This document shows, piece by piece, positions 13,668-22,484 of a DNA stretch of 27,398 nt. Position numbers and translations under genes: made by a program. Source of the DNA: SIG598 sp045538015 (lineage in GTDB: Bacteria; Bacillota; Clostridia; Oscillospirales; Acutalibacteraceae). The notes beneath the pieces are model-generated. The model worked only from the letters and a program-made list of their open reading frames with translations. It did not search any database and was not told the origin of the DNA. Each line of letters starts with the position of its first letter. Position 1 is the stretch's first letter. The stretch lies in the NCBI GenBank assembly GCA_045538015.1, contig JAZSQO010000178.1, positions 1-27,398 of the forward strand, written 5' to 3'.

Positions 13668-16262
13668 ATGAACATTCTGGTCATCGACGGCAACAGCATT
13701 GTCAACCGTGCCTTTTACGGAGTGCGGCCTCTGTCCACCCGGGACGGACGGCCTACCCACGCCATTTACGGCTTTATGACCATGCTCAACAAGATTCTGG
13801 AGGACACAAAGCCGGAGGCGGTGGCAGTGGCCTTTGATATGCGCGCGCCCACCTTCCGGCACCTGAAATACTCCGGCTACAAGGCCAAGCGCAAGGGAAT
13901 GCCCGAGGAGCTGGCCAGCCAGATGCAGCCGCTCAAGGATCTGCTTTCGGCGCTGGGTTATCGCATCGTTACCGCGGAAGGCTGGGAGGCCGACGATATT
14001 CTCGGCACCATCGCCCACGCCGCCAGACAGCGCGGCGACAGTTGTGTTATCGCCACGGGAGACCGGGATACCTTGCAGCTGGTGGGCGGCGGAGTGACCG
14101 TTCGCCTGCTCTCCACCAAGGAGGGCCGCCCCATGGCCACGCTCTACGACGAAGCGGCCATCATGGAGAAGTACGGCGTGGAGCCGCCTCTGCTGCTGGA
14201 CATCAAGGCCATTCAGGGAGACGCCAGCGACAACATTCCCGGAGTGCCCGGAATAGGTGAAAAAGGTGCCCTCGATCTTGTGTCCAGATTCGGAACACTT
14301 GAGAAAATATATGAAAATATTGACAGTCCTGATATAAAAGCCGGCACACGAAAGAAGCTGCAGGAGGGCAAGGAGAGCGCCGAGCTGAGCCGGTGGCTTG
14401 GCGAGGTGCGCACCGACGCTCCGGTTCCTACCGATCCGGCGGAATACACTCCCTCCCAGCCGGACAGCCACAAGGTGCGGGCTATGATGACCGACCTCGA
14501 GCTGTTTTCCCTGCTGAAAAAGCTGGATCTTCCCGATGACGGCGGAGCGCCGGAAGTCCCGAAGGAGGAAAACCGGGAGCCGGAGCAGGTGTCGGTGTCC
14601 TTTGTGCCGGCGGCTCAGCTCATTGAATCCGCCGTACAGAGCAAGACCGCCGACTTTGTGGTGGGTTGGGAAAATGACCGGCCGGAATGGGCCGCTGTCT
14701 GCGAGGCAAAGGCCGTGTATCTGTTGGACGGCGACGAAGCCCGGGAGTATATCGCCGCTGTCTGCGGCGACGGCACCGTTGCCAAGCGCACTCACGACTG
14801 CAAGCGGACGGTTCGCTGGCTGTGCGACCGGGGAGTTTCCTCCTCTGGCTTTGTCTTTGACACGGCGCTGGCGGCCTACCTTATAAATCCGTCTGCCTCG
14901 GACTACGAGCTGGACAAGCTGACCGGCCAGTATCTGGGCTTATCCGATATGAATCTTCCGCCCTTCCTTTCCCGGGCGGCTGACGCCTGCCGGTTTACCG
15001 GGCTGTGCGACAAGCTGACCGCCACTCTGGAGGAGCAGGGGCTTACTCCTCTGCTCAGGGATATTGAACTGCCCCTTTCGGTGGTGCTGGCGGAGATGGA
15101 ATACGCCGGCTTTGCCGTGGACGCGAAGGGCATCGAGCTGTTCGGAGACCGGCTCAACGACCGAATCGGCCAGCTGGAAAGCGAGATATGGTCGCTGGTG
15201 GGCTACGAATTCAACATCAACAGCCCCAAGCAGCTGGGTCAGGCACTGTTTGAAAAGCTGGGGCTGCCCGGCGGAAAGAAGACCAAAACGGGTTATTCCA
15301 CCAGCGCCGACGCCCTTGAGTCTCTGCGGGGACAGAGCGAGGCGGTGGATAAGGTTCTGGAGTACCGTGGCCTTGCCAAGCTCAGCTCCACCTACTGCAA
15401 GGGAATGCTTGCTCTGGTGAGCGAGGATGGCCGTCTGCACACCACCTTCCAGCAGACCGAGACCCGCACCGGCCGCATCAGCTCCACCGAGCCTAATCTG
15501 CAGAATATACCGGTGCGCACCGAGCTGGGCCGTGAGCTGAGAAGGTTCTTTGTGGCCGGCGAGGGCAATGTGCTCATCGACGCCGACTACAGCCAGATCG
15601 AGCTCAGAGTGCTTGCTCACATGGCACAGGATAAAAAGATGATAGATGCCTTCAACAACGGCGCGGACATCCACCGGCTGACCGCAGCCCAGACCCACGG
15701 CGTGGCCATAGAGGAGGTCACTCCTCAGATGCGCTCCGCGGCGAAGGCGGTCAACTTTGGCATTGTATACGGCATTTCGGCTTTCTCTCTTGCAAAGGAC
15801 ATCGGCGTCGCCCGCGAGGAGGCCCAGAGATATATTGACGGCTATATGTCCACCTACGCCGGCGTGGCACGGTATATGACCGAGGTTGTGGCCGGAGCGC
15901 GGGCGGCAGGCTATGCCAGCACCATGCTGGGGCGCCGCCGTTATCTGCCCGAGCTGACGGCGAGCAACTTCAATGTGCGCTCCTTCGGAGAGCGAGTGGC
16001 GAGGAATATGCCCGTTCAGGGCACCGCCGCCGACATCATCAAGCTGGCCATGGTGCGGGCCGCCGCGCGGCTGAAGGCCGAGGCTCCGAGGGCGAAGCTG
16101 ATAATGCAGGTGCACGACGAGCTGATAGTGGAGTGTCCGGCGGAGGACGCGGCTCTGGCGGCCAGACTGCTGGAGGAGGAAATGCGCGGGGCGGCTCAGC
16201 TGGACGTTTCCCTTGAGGTTGATGCCCACATCGGCGTCAACTGGCTGGAAGCCAAGGATTGA
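13668..16262 (+). CDS. polA: DNA polymerase I
   Basis: An 864-residue Pol I with three domains. The N-terminal 5'-3' nuclease (about 1-290) has EADDILGTIA, ATGDRDTLQLV and GDASDNIPGVPGIGEKGA. The middle exonuclease-fold domain (about 310-470) lacks the DTET motif and other metal ligands of the E. coli proofreading site, so it is probably inactive, as in Bacillus and Thermus enzymes. The polymerase domain has TRTGRISSTEPNLQNIP, motif A DADYSQIELRVLAH, motif B RSAAKAVNFGIVYG and motif C MQVHDELIVE. GGAGA 6 bases before ATG 13668 decides the start; the in-frame TTG at 13656 overlaps the ribosome site. It is involved in repair and Okazaki fragment processing. Three envelope genes follow with short gaps. 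Confidence 0.97.
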   Translation: MNILVIDGNSIVNRAFYGVRPLSTRDGRPTHAIYGFMTMLNKILEDTKPEAVAVAFDMRAPTFRHLKYSGYKAKRKGMPEELASQMQPLKDLLSALGYRIVTAEGWEADDILGTIAHAARQRGDSCVIATGDRDTLQLVGGGVTVRLLSTKEGRPMATLYDEAAIMEKYGVEPPLLLDIKAIQGDASDNIPGVPGIGEKGALDLVSRFGTLEKIYENIDSPDIKAGTRKKLQEGKESAELSRWLGEVRTDAPVPTDPAEYTPSQPDSHKVRAMMTDLELFSLLKKLDLPDDGGAPEVPKEENREPEQVSVSFVPAAQLIESAVQSKTADFVVGWENDRPEWAAVCEAKAVYLLDGDEAREYIAAVCGDGTVAKRTHDCKRTVRWLCDRGVSSSGFVFDTALAAYLINPSASDYELDKLTGQYLGLSDMNLPPFLSRAADACRFTGLCDKLTATLEEQGLTPLLRDIELPLSVVLAEMEYAGFAVDAKGIELFGDRLNDRIGQLESEIWSLVGYEFNINSPKQLGQALFEKLGLPGGKKTKTGYSTSADALESLRGQSEAVDKVLEYRGLAKLSSTYCKGMLALVSEDGRLHTTFQQTETRTGRISSTEPNLQNIPVRTELGRELRRFFVAGEGNVLIDADYSQIELRVLAHMAQDKKMIDAFNNGADIHRLTAAQTHGVAIEEVTPQMRSAAKAVNFGIVYGISAFSLAKDIGVAREEAQRYIDGYMSTYAGVARYMTEVVAGARAAGYASTMLGRRRYLPELTASNFNVRSFGERVARNMPVQGTAADIIKLAMVRAAARLKAEAPRAKLIMQVHDELIVECPAEDAALAARLLEEEMRGAAQLDVSLEVDAHIGVNWLEAKD

Positions 16263-16308
16263 GAAGCGTAATTGAAAGCTGCCGGCGCGAGGCGGAAAGG
16301 ATGAGGAT

Positions 16309-17325
16309 ATGAACAACAGGATACCGGGGATAGAAGAAAAGCTGAAAGAAAAGGAAAAGCCCCAGAGCAAGGGGGTCAGGATCATCAAATGGGTCACGCT
16401 GTGTCTGGTGCTGACGCTGGCGGCAGCCGCGGTGGCGGCCAGCGTGCTCTACACCCGCTATGTTTCGGTGGAGGAGGGCGTGTGGCTCATCGACCTGACC
16501 GGCACCGACGCCGGAGACCAGGAGGCCGAGCGGCTGAGAAAGCTCTTCCCGGACGCGGAGATCCGCCTCAGCGTGGATATCGGCGGCACCAGCGTGGACA
16601 GCAATATCACCCGGCTGATTGCCACCGAAGGGAAGAAGATTTCCGTCGATCGCCTTATCGAGGAAGCCGGCCGGCTTACCCGGCTCAGCCTGATCGACCT
16701 TTCTTCGGTGGATGTCAGCTTTGAGCAGTACAATCGATTGCGCGAAGCCTATCCCGAGGCGGAAATAAAATGGATCGTGCCGGTGCAGGCCTTTGGCGGC
16801 CTTGCTCCCAACACCTCAGCGGTGCGCCCTGCCGACATGGCCGCGCTGCGTGAGGTAACAGCGGCTCTTGCCTACCTGCCGGAGCTTGAATCCATCAGCA
16901 TGGCCGATGTCCAACTGTCCGACGCCGATCTGGCCGAGGTGAAGATCATCGCCAATCAGCTGTCCGGGCAGGGCATTGAGCTTGCGTGGGGCATCAGAGC
17001 GGCAGGTCAGAATTTTGACCATACCACCACCGAGGTGCGGCTGTCTGGAAACTACAGCGCGGCCGACCTTGCCGAGCTCAGCCGTCTTCCGGAACTGGAA
17101 TCGCTGACCCTTGACAACATCCAGACCGGCGACCTCTCCCCTCTCACCGGAATAACCACCCTCGAGAGCCTGACGGTGTGCAACATGAGAGTGGACGACG
17201 TAATGGTTCTGGCCGATATGGACTGGCTGGGTGCTTTCTATGTAAAGAATACGAATGTTTCGTGGGGCGATCTTTATGAGCTTCAGAGAGAGCTGCCCGA
17301 GTGCATAATCATGATTCTCGAATAA
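16309..17325 (+). CDS. Membrane-anchored leucine-rich-repeat-like protein
   Basis: A 338-residue protein has a short charged cytoplasmic N-terminus, one membrane helix (about 25-48) and an extracytoplasmic region. The C-terminal part shows irregular leucine-rich-repeat spacing: LPELESISMADVQLSDADL, LPELESLTLDNIQTGDLSPL and ITTLESLTVCNMRVDDVMVL. The two ELES strands are near-duplicates. There are no catalytic motifs. The gene starts 46 bases after polA and 28 bases before the VanZ-like gene, so it is probably in the polA transcript. Such repeats usually bind other proteins or cell-wall ligands; the actual ligand is unknown. Confidence 0.7.
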   Translation: MNNRIPGIEEKLKEKEKPQSKGVRIIKWVTLCLVLTLAAAAVAASVLYTRYVSVEEGVWLIDLTGTDAGDQEAERLRKLFPDAEIRLSVDIGGTSVDSNITRLIATEGKKISVDRLIEEAGRLTRLSLIDLSSVDVSFEQYNRLREAYPEAEIKWIVPVQAFGGLAPNTSAVRPADMAALREVTAALAYLPELESISMADVQLSDADLAEVKIIANQLSGQGIELAWGIRAAGQNFDHTTTEVRLSGNYSAADLAELSRLPELESLTLDNIQTGDLSPLTGITTLESLTVCNMRVDDVMVLADMDWLGAFYVKNTNVSWGDLYELQRELPECIIMILE

Positions 17326-17353
17326 CCGCGGGAGCGGATTGTGGGGTGAAGAT

Positions 17354-17806
17354 ATGGAAAAATTGCTCAGATGGATAATTGAACTGCTGTCATGGCTGCA
17401 CGACAAATTTCTTTCCATCAACGACGGACGGCAGTGGGGACTCAACGACAAGCAGCTGCATTTTGTGGTCATAGGCGTGTTTGGTATCGGTCTGTTCTTT
17501 GCCGTACAGATCGTGTTCAAATGGCTGGCCAAACGCAGCGTGACGGCCATTTCGTGGATATACACGCTGACGGTGGTGCTGGTGGTCACCTTCGCCATAG
17601 AGATCGGCCAGCGGGCCAGCGGCGGCGGAAACATGGAGGCTGCCGACATATACTACGGCGTGTGGGGCTTTATAGTCGCCTTTGGAGTTTACCTTATGGT
17701 CAAGGGAGTAGTGCTGCTTGCGCGCCGGCTGATATCCGGCAAGCAGGATAATACGCCTCCCGGCACCCGCCACTATATCGGCGACCGCAGAGGCGGCAGA
17801 AAATAA
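17354..17806 (+). CDS. VanZ-like small membrane protein
   Basis: A 150-residue protein with about three membrane helices (36-56, 63-84, 100-123). It shows the VanZ-like pattern: NDKQLHF (31-37), an EIGQ motif (83-86) and EAADIYYGVWGFIVAF (95-110), matching the conserved D-K-x-x-H-F, E-x-x-Q and D-x-x-x-N/G-x-x-G elements. VanZ proteins are linked to glycopeptide tolerance, but most homologues have no proven function. ATG 17354 is preferred over the in-frame TTG at 17339; a GGGGTGA stretch 6-10 bases upstream is a weak ribosome site. It lies between the LRR-like and LtaS-like genes. Confidence 0.65.
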   Translation: MEKLLRWIIELLSWLHDKFLSINDGRQWGLNDKQLHFVVIGVFGIGLFFAVQIVFKWLAKRSVTAISWIYTLTVVLVVTFAIEIGQRASGGGNMEAADIYYGVWGFIVAFGVYLMVKGVVLLARRLISGKQDNTPPGTRHYIGDRRGGRK

Positions 17807-17823
17807 CAGTAAGGAGAAAGCGC

Positions 17824-19665
17824 ATGAATAAAACCGCGAACCGGCTGAGGCTGTGGAGAGAAAAGACCGAATCGTCGGTTTTCTTCCGCGACATACTGGT
17901 GTATATCCTTGTGCCGCTGATGGCATTGATTCAGTGGCTGATGATCCAGCTGTGCTGTCAGGACGTTTCCGGATGCTTCCGTACCGCTCCGGTATATATT
18001 CTGATCGAAGCGGCTCTGCTGCTGACGGTGGACGCGCTGACGGCGCTGTGTACCGGTCGGTGGTGGATAGGCTTTGCGGTCACTTCTGTTTTCTCCTTTG
18101 TGTACGGAGTGGCCAATCACTATGTCATCGACCTTCACGGCACCCCTCTTTCCCTGCGTGACTTCGGCAACATCGGCGTCACCGGCGAGGTGATGAAGGG
18201 CTACAAGCTGGAGCTCACCGGAGGAGTGGTGCTTCAGGCTGCGCTTTTCCTGCTGTGCGCATTTGGCGTCTTCGTTCTCTGGCGCATCGTAAAAGGGCGT
18301 GGGCAGTTTGTTTCGGGCAAGGTCATCGCCCGGGCGGTGGCTCTGCTGGCCTGCGGGCTGATGGTGTTCTTCGGCCTTTTCGCGCCCGAGCCCATAAAGC
18401 CTGCCCAGACCAGATCCTGGGACTGGGGCGAAGCCATCAGAACATACGGCTGCCTCAGCTGTCTTGTGGAAAATACGCTGAGCGCCAACGATATAATAAT
18501 TGAACCGGAGGGCTATTCTCCGGAGGAAGCCGCCCGCATCGCGGCGGAAAATCCCGCTCCGGAGGCGGAGAACGCGGTCAGGCCCGATGTCATTTTCATT
18601 CTCAACGAGACATACTATGATCTGTCCGTGGTGGCCGACATTGAGACCGACGTCGATCCCTTTGCCGCCCTCAACCAGAGAGACGACCTTATCCGGGGCT
18701 ATGCCACCACGCCGGTCATAGGCGGCGGCACCAACTGCTCGGAGTATGAGTTCCTCACGGGCAATTCCCTCTGCCTCACTCCGGGAATCACGCCCTTCCA
18801 GTCCATCGATATGCAGGGCGCCGACGGCATCGTCAGCCGCCTTGAGGCGCTGGGCTACACCTCTCTGTGCGCCAATTCGGAAAGCGAGGGCAACTACTTC
18901 CGCAGCACTGGCTACCCCGGACTGGGCTTTGACGAGATACACTTTGCCGACGACTTCACCGGTCAGGAGTACTACGGAGACCGCGGCTACGAAAGCGACG
19001 AGAGCCTCTACCGCAACCTGATCGGCTGGTATGAGAATATGGGCGACGCTCCCCGGTTCGCCTACCTGCTGACCATCCAGAATCACGGCGGCTACATTCT
19101 CAGCGACGAGAGCTTTGACACCGTCCATGTGCAGAAGGACTACGGCAAGAGAAACAGCGAGATCAACGAGTTTATGACCGGGATATCCCTGTCAGCCGAG
19201 GCGCTGTGCGACCTCATAGAGTATTTTGAGCAGGGCGACCGCCCGGTGGTGGTGTGCATGGTGGGCGATCACACTACCTTCTTTGCCAAGGAGATAATCG
19301 ACGAAAAATACACCGCCGAGCAGGCCGATCTGCTTCTGCGCAGCACGCCCTATGTTGTCTGGTCCAACTGTGGCTTCGATGAATCGGCCATTCCGGAAAC
19401 AGTCAGCCTGCACGCTCTCGGCTCCTGCGTTGTGGCCGGAGCCGGCATAGAGCAGAGCGGCTACGACAGCTATGTGGCGGGTATGTGCAGGGAAATCCCT
19501 GTGCTTCTTTCCGGCGGCGACTGGTATGACGCCGAAGGACGCCGGCACAGCGCGAAGGAAGAGGAGCGCCCCGAGATGCTCAGAGACTATCTTGTTCTGC
19601 TGTGCAACAACATCACCGGCGGAGACCAGCGGCTGGAGGGTTATTTCAGCGCGAAGACTGAGTGA
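17824..19665 (+). CDS. LTA-synthase-like phosphoglycerol transferase/sulfatase family protein
   Basis: A 613-residue protein has about five N-terminal membrane helices (to residue 200) and an extracytoplasmic alkaline-phosphatase-superfamily domain like LtaS. The metal and nucleophile residues are recognisable: Glu262 in LNETYYD, the likely nucleophile Thr303 in GGGTNCSEYEFLTG, His421 in NHGGY, and Asp482-His483 in GDHTTFF (S. aureus LtaS Glu255, Thr300, His416, Asp475-His476). It probably transfers phosphoglycerol or a similar head group to a surface polymer. AAGGAGA lies 6 bases before the ATG. It ends the polA-LRR-VanZ gene string. Polymer and donor cannot be read from sequence. Confidence 0.88.
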   Translation: MNKTANRLRLWREKTESSVFFRDILVYILVPLMALIQWLMIQLCCQDVSGCFRTAPVYILIEAALLLTVDALTALCTGRWWIGFAVTSVFSFVYGVANHYVIDLHGTPLSLRDFGNIGVTGEVMKGYKLELTGGVVLQAALFLLCAFGVFVLWRIVKGRGQFVSGKVIARAVALLACGLMVFFGLFAPEPIKPAQTRSWDWGEAIRTYGCLSCLVENTLSANDIIIEPEGYSPEEAARIAAENPAPEAENAVRPDVIFILNETYYDLSVVADIETDVDPFAALNQRDDLIRGYATTPVIGGGTNCSEYEFLTGNSLCLTPGITPFQSIDMQGADGIVSRLEALGYTSLCANSESEGNYFRSTGYPGLGFDEIHFADDFTGQEYYGDRGYESDESLYRNLIGWYENMGDAPRFAYLLTIQNHGGYILSDESFDTVHVQKDYGKRNSEINEFMTGISLSAEALCDLIEYFEQGDRPVVVCMVGDHTTFFAKEIIDEKYTAEQADLLLRSTPYVVWSNCGFDESAIPETVSLHALGSCVVAGAGIEQSGYDSYVAGMCREIPVLLSGGDWYDAEGRRHSAKEEERPEMLRDYLVLLCNNITGGDQRLEGYFSAKTE

Positions 19666-19681
19666 AAAACGCCCGCATCCC

Positions 19682-19710
19682 TTGCGCTCACGGAAAAACA
19701 GCGGTATAAT
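19682..19710 (+). promoter_or_regulatory. Promoter of ppa
   Basis: TTGCGC (19682-19687), a 17-bp spacer and a perfect TATAAT (19705-19710) lie in the short gap after the LtaS-like gene. Confidence 0.7.
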
Positions 19711-19754
19711 ACCAATTCGATAACAAAGCATAATTTTCCAGGGAGGAAAACAAA

Positions 19755-20291
19755 ATGAATATATGGCATCACATCGCCAAGGAACGGGTAACGCCGGAGG
19801 ATTTCGCGGCCTGCATCGAGATATCCAGCGGCAGCCGCAACAAGTATGAGCTGGACAAGCAGACCGGTATGCTCAGGCTGGACCGTGTGCTGTATACCTC
19901 CATGAATTACCCCGCCAATTACGGCTTTATTCCCCGCACCTACGCCGCTGACGACGATCCGCTGGATGTGCTGGTGCTGTGCGAGGAATCCATCCAGCCC
20001 ATGACCCTTGTGAAGTGCTATCCCATCGGCGTGGTCATGATGACCGACAGCGACAGTGCCGACGAAAAGATCATCGCCATTCCCTTCGGCGATCCGTCCT
20101 ATAATCACTATCAGGACATCAGCGAGCTTCCCCGCCATCTGCTGGACAAGATCCAGCACTTCCTCGAGTTCTACAAGACCCTTGAGGGCAAGCCCATCAA
20201 GGTCGGAGAGCCTCAGGGCCGGGAGGTGGCCATAGAGGTCATCAAGGATTGTCAGGAGCGCTACGATCGGGTGTTCGCCGGACGGGTGTGA
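19755..20291 (+). CDS. ppa: Inorganic pyrophosphatase (family I)
   Basis: A 178-residue soluble family I pyrophosphatase hydrolyses pyrophosphate to two phosphates, pulling biosynthetic reactions forward. The signature DDDPLDVLVL (66-75) with the Mg-binding aspartates, NYPANYGFIP (51-60) and the KIIAIPFGDP segment are present. GGGAGG lies about 8 bases before the ATG. It has its own promoter. With ppk1 it makes a second phosphate-metabolism gene in the window, though in a separate transcript. Confidence 0.96.
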   Translation: MNIWHHIAKERVTPEDFAACIEISSGSRNKYELDKQTGMLRLDRVLYTSMNYPANYGFIPRTYAADDDPLDVLVLCEESIQPMTLVKCYPIGVVMMTDSDSADEKIIAIPFGDPSYNHYQDISELPRHLLDKIQHFLEFYKTLEGKPIKVGEPQGREVAIEVIKDCQERYDRVFAGRV

Positions 20292-20344
20292 TCTGAAACC
20301 CACATCTTGTGCGTAAGTGTGTATTTATACATATTTCACAGCAC

Positions 20345-20363
20345 TGTTTACAGATTGTTTACA
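20345..20363 (+). repeat. Two direct repeats of TGTTTACA, 11 bp apart
   Basis: TGTTTACA at 20345-20352 and at 20356-20363 lie one helical turn apart, just upstream of the -35 box of the following gene. This could be a protein-binding site; no family is suggested. Confidence 0.35.
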
Positions 20364-20371
20364 AAATGGAG

Positions 20372-20401
20372 TTGTCCGCGGTCAGACTGATATGTTATAT
20401 T
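20372..20401 (+). promoter_or_regulatory. Promoter of the QPSQES-repeat protein gene
   Basis: TTGTCC (20372-20377), an 18-bp spacer and the extended -10 TGTTATATT (20393-20401). The leader carries an 8-bp hairpin (20419-20426 with 20435-20442) before the ribosome site. Confidence 0.55.
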
Positions 20402-20471
20402 AACATTGTATAAATATAACAATGCCTGACTGCGGGCATTGTCGTCCAAAAGGAATTGGAGGCAACGGTTT

Positions 20472-21581
20472 ATGAATAAGAAAAACAGGCTTACCGGCCA
20501 GATACTGCGTATCGCCGCGCTGGCTCTTTCCATTTCGCTGATATTCGGCAGCATGGCGATTTTCTATGCGGCCGAGGGGGATGAGAATACGGGCAATGAG
20601 ATTGTGGAGTCTCAACCCTCTCAGGAGTCTGAGCCCTCTCAGGAATCTCAGCCTTCTCAGGAGTCTCAGCCCTCTCAGGAGTCTGAGCCCTCTCAGGAAT
20701 CTCAGCCTTCTCAGGAATCTCAGCCCTCTCAGGAATCTCAGCCCTCTCAGGAATCTCAGCCTTCTCAGGAGTCCCAGCCCTCTCAGGAGTCTCAGCCTAC
20801 CGAAGAAACCGATCCTACTGAGCCGGAGTTTGTCAAGCCGTATAGGCTGTCCGACTACGGAATGTGGGACACCATCGGCATTGAGGATATCAAGGACATG
20901 GCCGATGGAGAAAGCATCCTGATCGACATCGGCGGCTCAGTAGTTATTGAGGATGCCAATGGCCGCATGGTGTGCGCGCTGGCCAAGGCTGTGGCCGACG
21001 GCGCGAAAATAACCTATACTGACGGCGGTCCCAAAACCCATGAGATCGACCGTCCGGGAAGATACGACTGTGATGTTATCGTCCCCAGCGACGAACCCAC
21101 CAAGTTCTACATTTACGAGTTCTGCCTTGAGGATGCTGATCTGGAGAGCAACAACAAGCTCACCGTGCGCCTGCCCATGACCGTGACCCTCGCGGACGGC
21201 ACTGTTATCAGTGAGACCGACACCGGAAGCGCACTGGTCTTTGAGCTGTGGGTAACCGACGGCAGCTCCGGCGGCAACAACACCACCTCCGGCGACACCG
21301 AAGGCTCCGACGCCACCAGCGCGGATCCCTCCGGTAGCGGCTCCGAAGCTACCTCCCAAAATACAACAAGCCCCACCAAGAAGCCCGGCAGCAGCAATAA
21401 CACCACCGGCGGCAATCCCGACACCAGCGACATCACCGCGGCCAACGACAATCCCGCCCGCAGCAGAGCCGCCGCGATCATGCTGTCCCTTGGCCTGCTG
21501 ATAGCCGGCGCAGTCGCAGCTGAACGTGTTTATCAGGCCAATCAGGAAAAGATTCGCCGAGCCAACGCTGTCAGAAGATAA
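20472..21581 (+). CDS. Secreted/membrane-anchored protein with tandem QPSQES repeats
   Basis: A 369-residue protein of unknown function. ATG 20472 is chosen because TTGGAGG lies 9 bases upstream; it gives a standard signal peptide (charged MNKKNR, then a hydrophobic stretch to about residue 36, ending AEG). Next come ten hexapeptides of (Q/E)PSQES (residues 48-107), a folded-looking domain (about 115-265, starting YRLSDYGMWDTIGIEDI), a Ser/Thr/Gly/Asn-rich linker, and a C-terminal membrane helix (about 333-352) with a basic tail. NPDTSD before the helix loosely recalls sortase motifs of the NPxT type but has Ser instead of Gly, so sorting is doubtful. The middle domain may bind an extracellular ligand. 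It is monocistronic, ending in a terminator. Confidence 0.8.
   Translation: MNKKNRLTGQILRIAALALSISLIFGSMAIFYAAEGDENTGNEIVESQPSQESEPSQESQPSQESQPSQESEPSQESQPSQESQPSQESQPSQESQPSQESQPSQESQPTEETDPTEPEFVKPYRLSDYGMWDTIGIEDIKDMADGESILIDIGGSVVIEDANGRMVCALAKAVADGAKITYTDGGPKTHEIDRPGRYDCDVIVPSDEPTKFYIYEFCLEDADLESNNKLTVRLPMTVTLADGTVISETDTGSALVFELWVTDGSSGGNNTTSGDTEGSDATSADPSGSGSEATSQNTTSPTKKPGSSNNTTGGNPDTSDITAANDNPARSRAAAIMLSLGLLIAGAVAAERVYQANQEKIRRANAVRR
20613..20792 (+). repeat. Ten 18-bp in-frame tandem repeats
   Basis: Ten copies of an 18-bp unit encode QPSQES or EPSQES. Units 2-4 and 5-7 (E, Q, Q) are near-identical, indicating a higher-order 54-bp duplication. Copies differ only at synonymous third positions (CCC/CCT, GAG/GAA) and the Q/E codon. 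Because 18 is a multiple of three, copy-number change would keep the frame. Confidence 0.95.
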
Positions 21582-21599
21582 CTCCCAAATGAATAATCA

Positions 21600-21628
21600 A
21601 ACGCCCCGAGCGGTCCGCTCGGGGCGTT
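21600..21628. terminator. Bidirectional terminator between convergent genes
   Basis: A perfect inverted repeat with 14-bp arms around one central base (21600-21613 and 21615-21628) forms a GC-rich hairpin, usable as an 11-bp stem with a small loop. It ends both the QPSQES protein gene and the minus-strand glycosylase operon. Confidence 0.8.
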
Positions 21629-21640
21629 GCTGTTACCTTG

Positions 21641-22471
21641 CTATTTGGAGGAAGGCTCCTCCTTTGTGCGTATGTATTCAAAAATATACTGCTGAGCCAC
21701 GCCGGCGTAGGGAGAGCTTTCCAGCGCCGTGCCGGAAAATTCGCCGGCAAGGGCGCGCTTTATCCAAACATCCCTCGGGAAAGCATCCAGACGGTGCAGA
21801 CCGTACAGCAGCACGCAGTCGGCCACCTTCGGCCCCACACCCTTCATGCTCTGCAGAGCCTTGCGGGCGTCGTCGAGAGGCATCTGCCTCAGCTCCTCGG
21901 GATCAAAGCGGCCGGAAAGAACATCTCTCGCGGCGGCGGGAATGTAGCTTGCCCGGTAGCCGCAGCCAAGAGTCTTGAGGTCGTTTTCCTCGGCGGAGGC
22001 AAGGCTTTCCGGCGTCGGGAAAGCCCATACCGTCTGCCCGTCCGGCCCGGCCAGCTCGGCGCCGTATCGGGCACAGAGCCGTTCGATAATCGTCTTTATG
22101 CGGGGAATATTATTATTCTGGGAGATAATAAAGGAACAGAGCGCCTCCCAGGGCTGCTGGCGCAGGATATACACTCCGCCGCACCGTTCGGCGGCACCGG
22201 CCAGCCGAGGCTCGGCCTTGACCGAATGGTCGCGAATGGCGGCGTAATCCGTGTCCAGATCGAGGTAATCGCGCCAGAAGGCGGGCGCGTCCTCCCGGTC
22301 GTCGCCGGAAATGAGGATGGAAGTGCCGTTCTGGGTCAGGGTGACAGCCCGGTCGGATGCCGCGCCGGACAGTCTGTTTTCCTCCACGGCCCTCCAGCGG
22401 AAGCACTGGCCGCTCAGCAGCGTGGCGGACAGAGAGAAATCTCCGGGGCAGGAAATGATATGCTCTTTCAT
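21641..22471 (-). CDS. ogg: 8-oxoguanine DNA glycosylase (OGG1-type) / AP lyase
   Basis: A 276-residue HhH-GPD glycosylase of the OGG1/AlkA type excises 8-oxoguanine from DNA. The N-terminal domain has GQCFRWR (21-27); the middle has SFIISQNNNIPRIKTII (113-129). The helix-hairpin-helix MKGVGPKVADC holds Lys215, the expected Schiff-base nucleophile, and FPRDVWIKRA holds Asp234, 19 residues later, the same spacing as human OGG1 Lys249/Asp268. ATG 22471 is chosen; an upstream in-frame start would overlap the regulator gene and give a non-homologous tail. The ribosome site (GCAGGTG) is weak. It lies 13 bases after the ROK gene and is probably co-transcribed. Confidence 0.93.
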   Translation of the reverse strand: MKEHIISCPGDFSLSATLLSGQCFRWRAVEENRLSGAASDRAVTLTQNGTSILISGDDREDAPAFWRDYLDLDTDYAAIRDHSVKAEPRLAGAAERCGGVYILRQQPWEALCSFIISQNNNIPRIKTIIERLCARYGAELAGPDGQTVWAFPTPESLASAEENDLKTLGCGYRASYIPAAARDVLSGRFDPEELRQMPLDDARKALQSMKGVGPKVADCVLLYGLHRLDAFPRDVWIKRALAGEFSGTALESSPYAGVAQQYIFEYIRTKEEPSSK

Positions 22472-22484
22472 AAACACACCTGCC

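Noticed and set aside
13281..14795. 504-codon minus-strand frame opposite recX and polA
   Set aside because: It crosses a terminator and two real genes on the other strand, with no recognisable domain.
20613..20792. CRISPR-like array
   Set aside because: The 18-bp units are contiguous without spacers and encode an in-frame peptide repeat.
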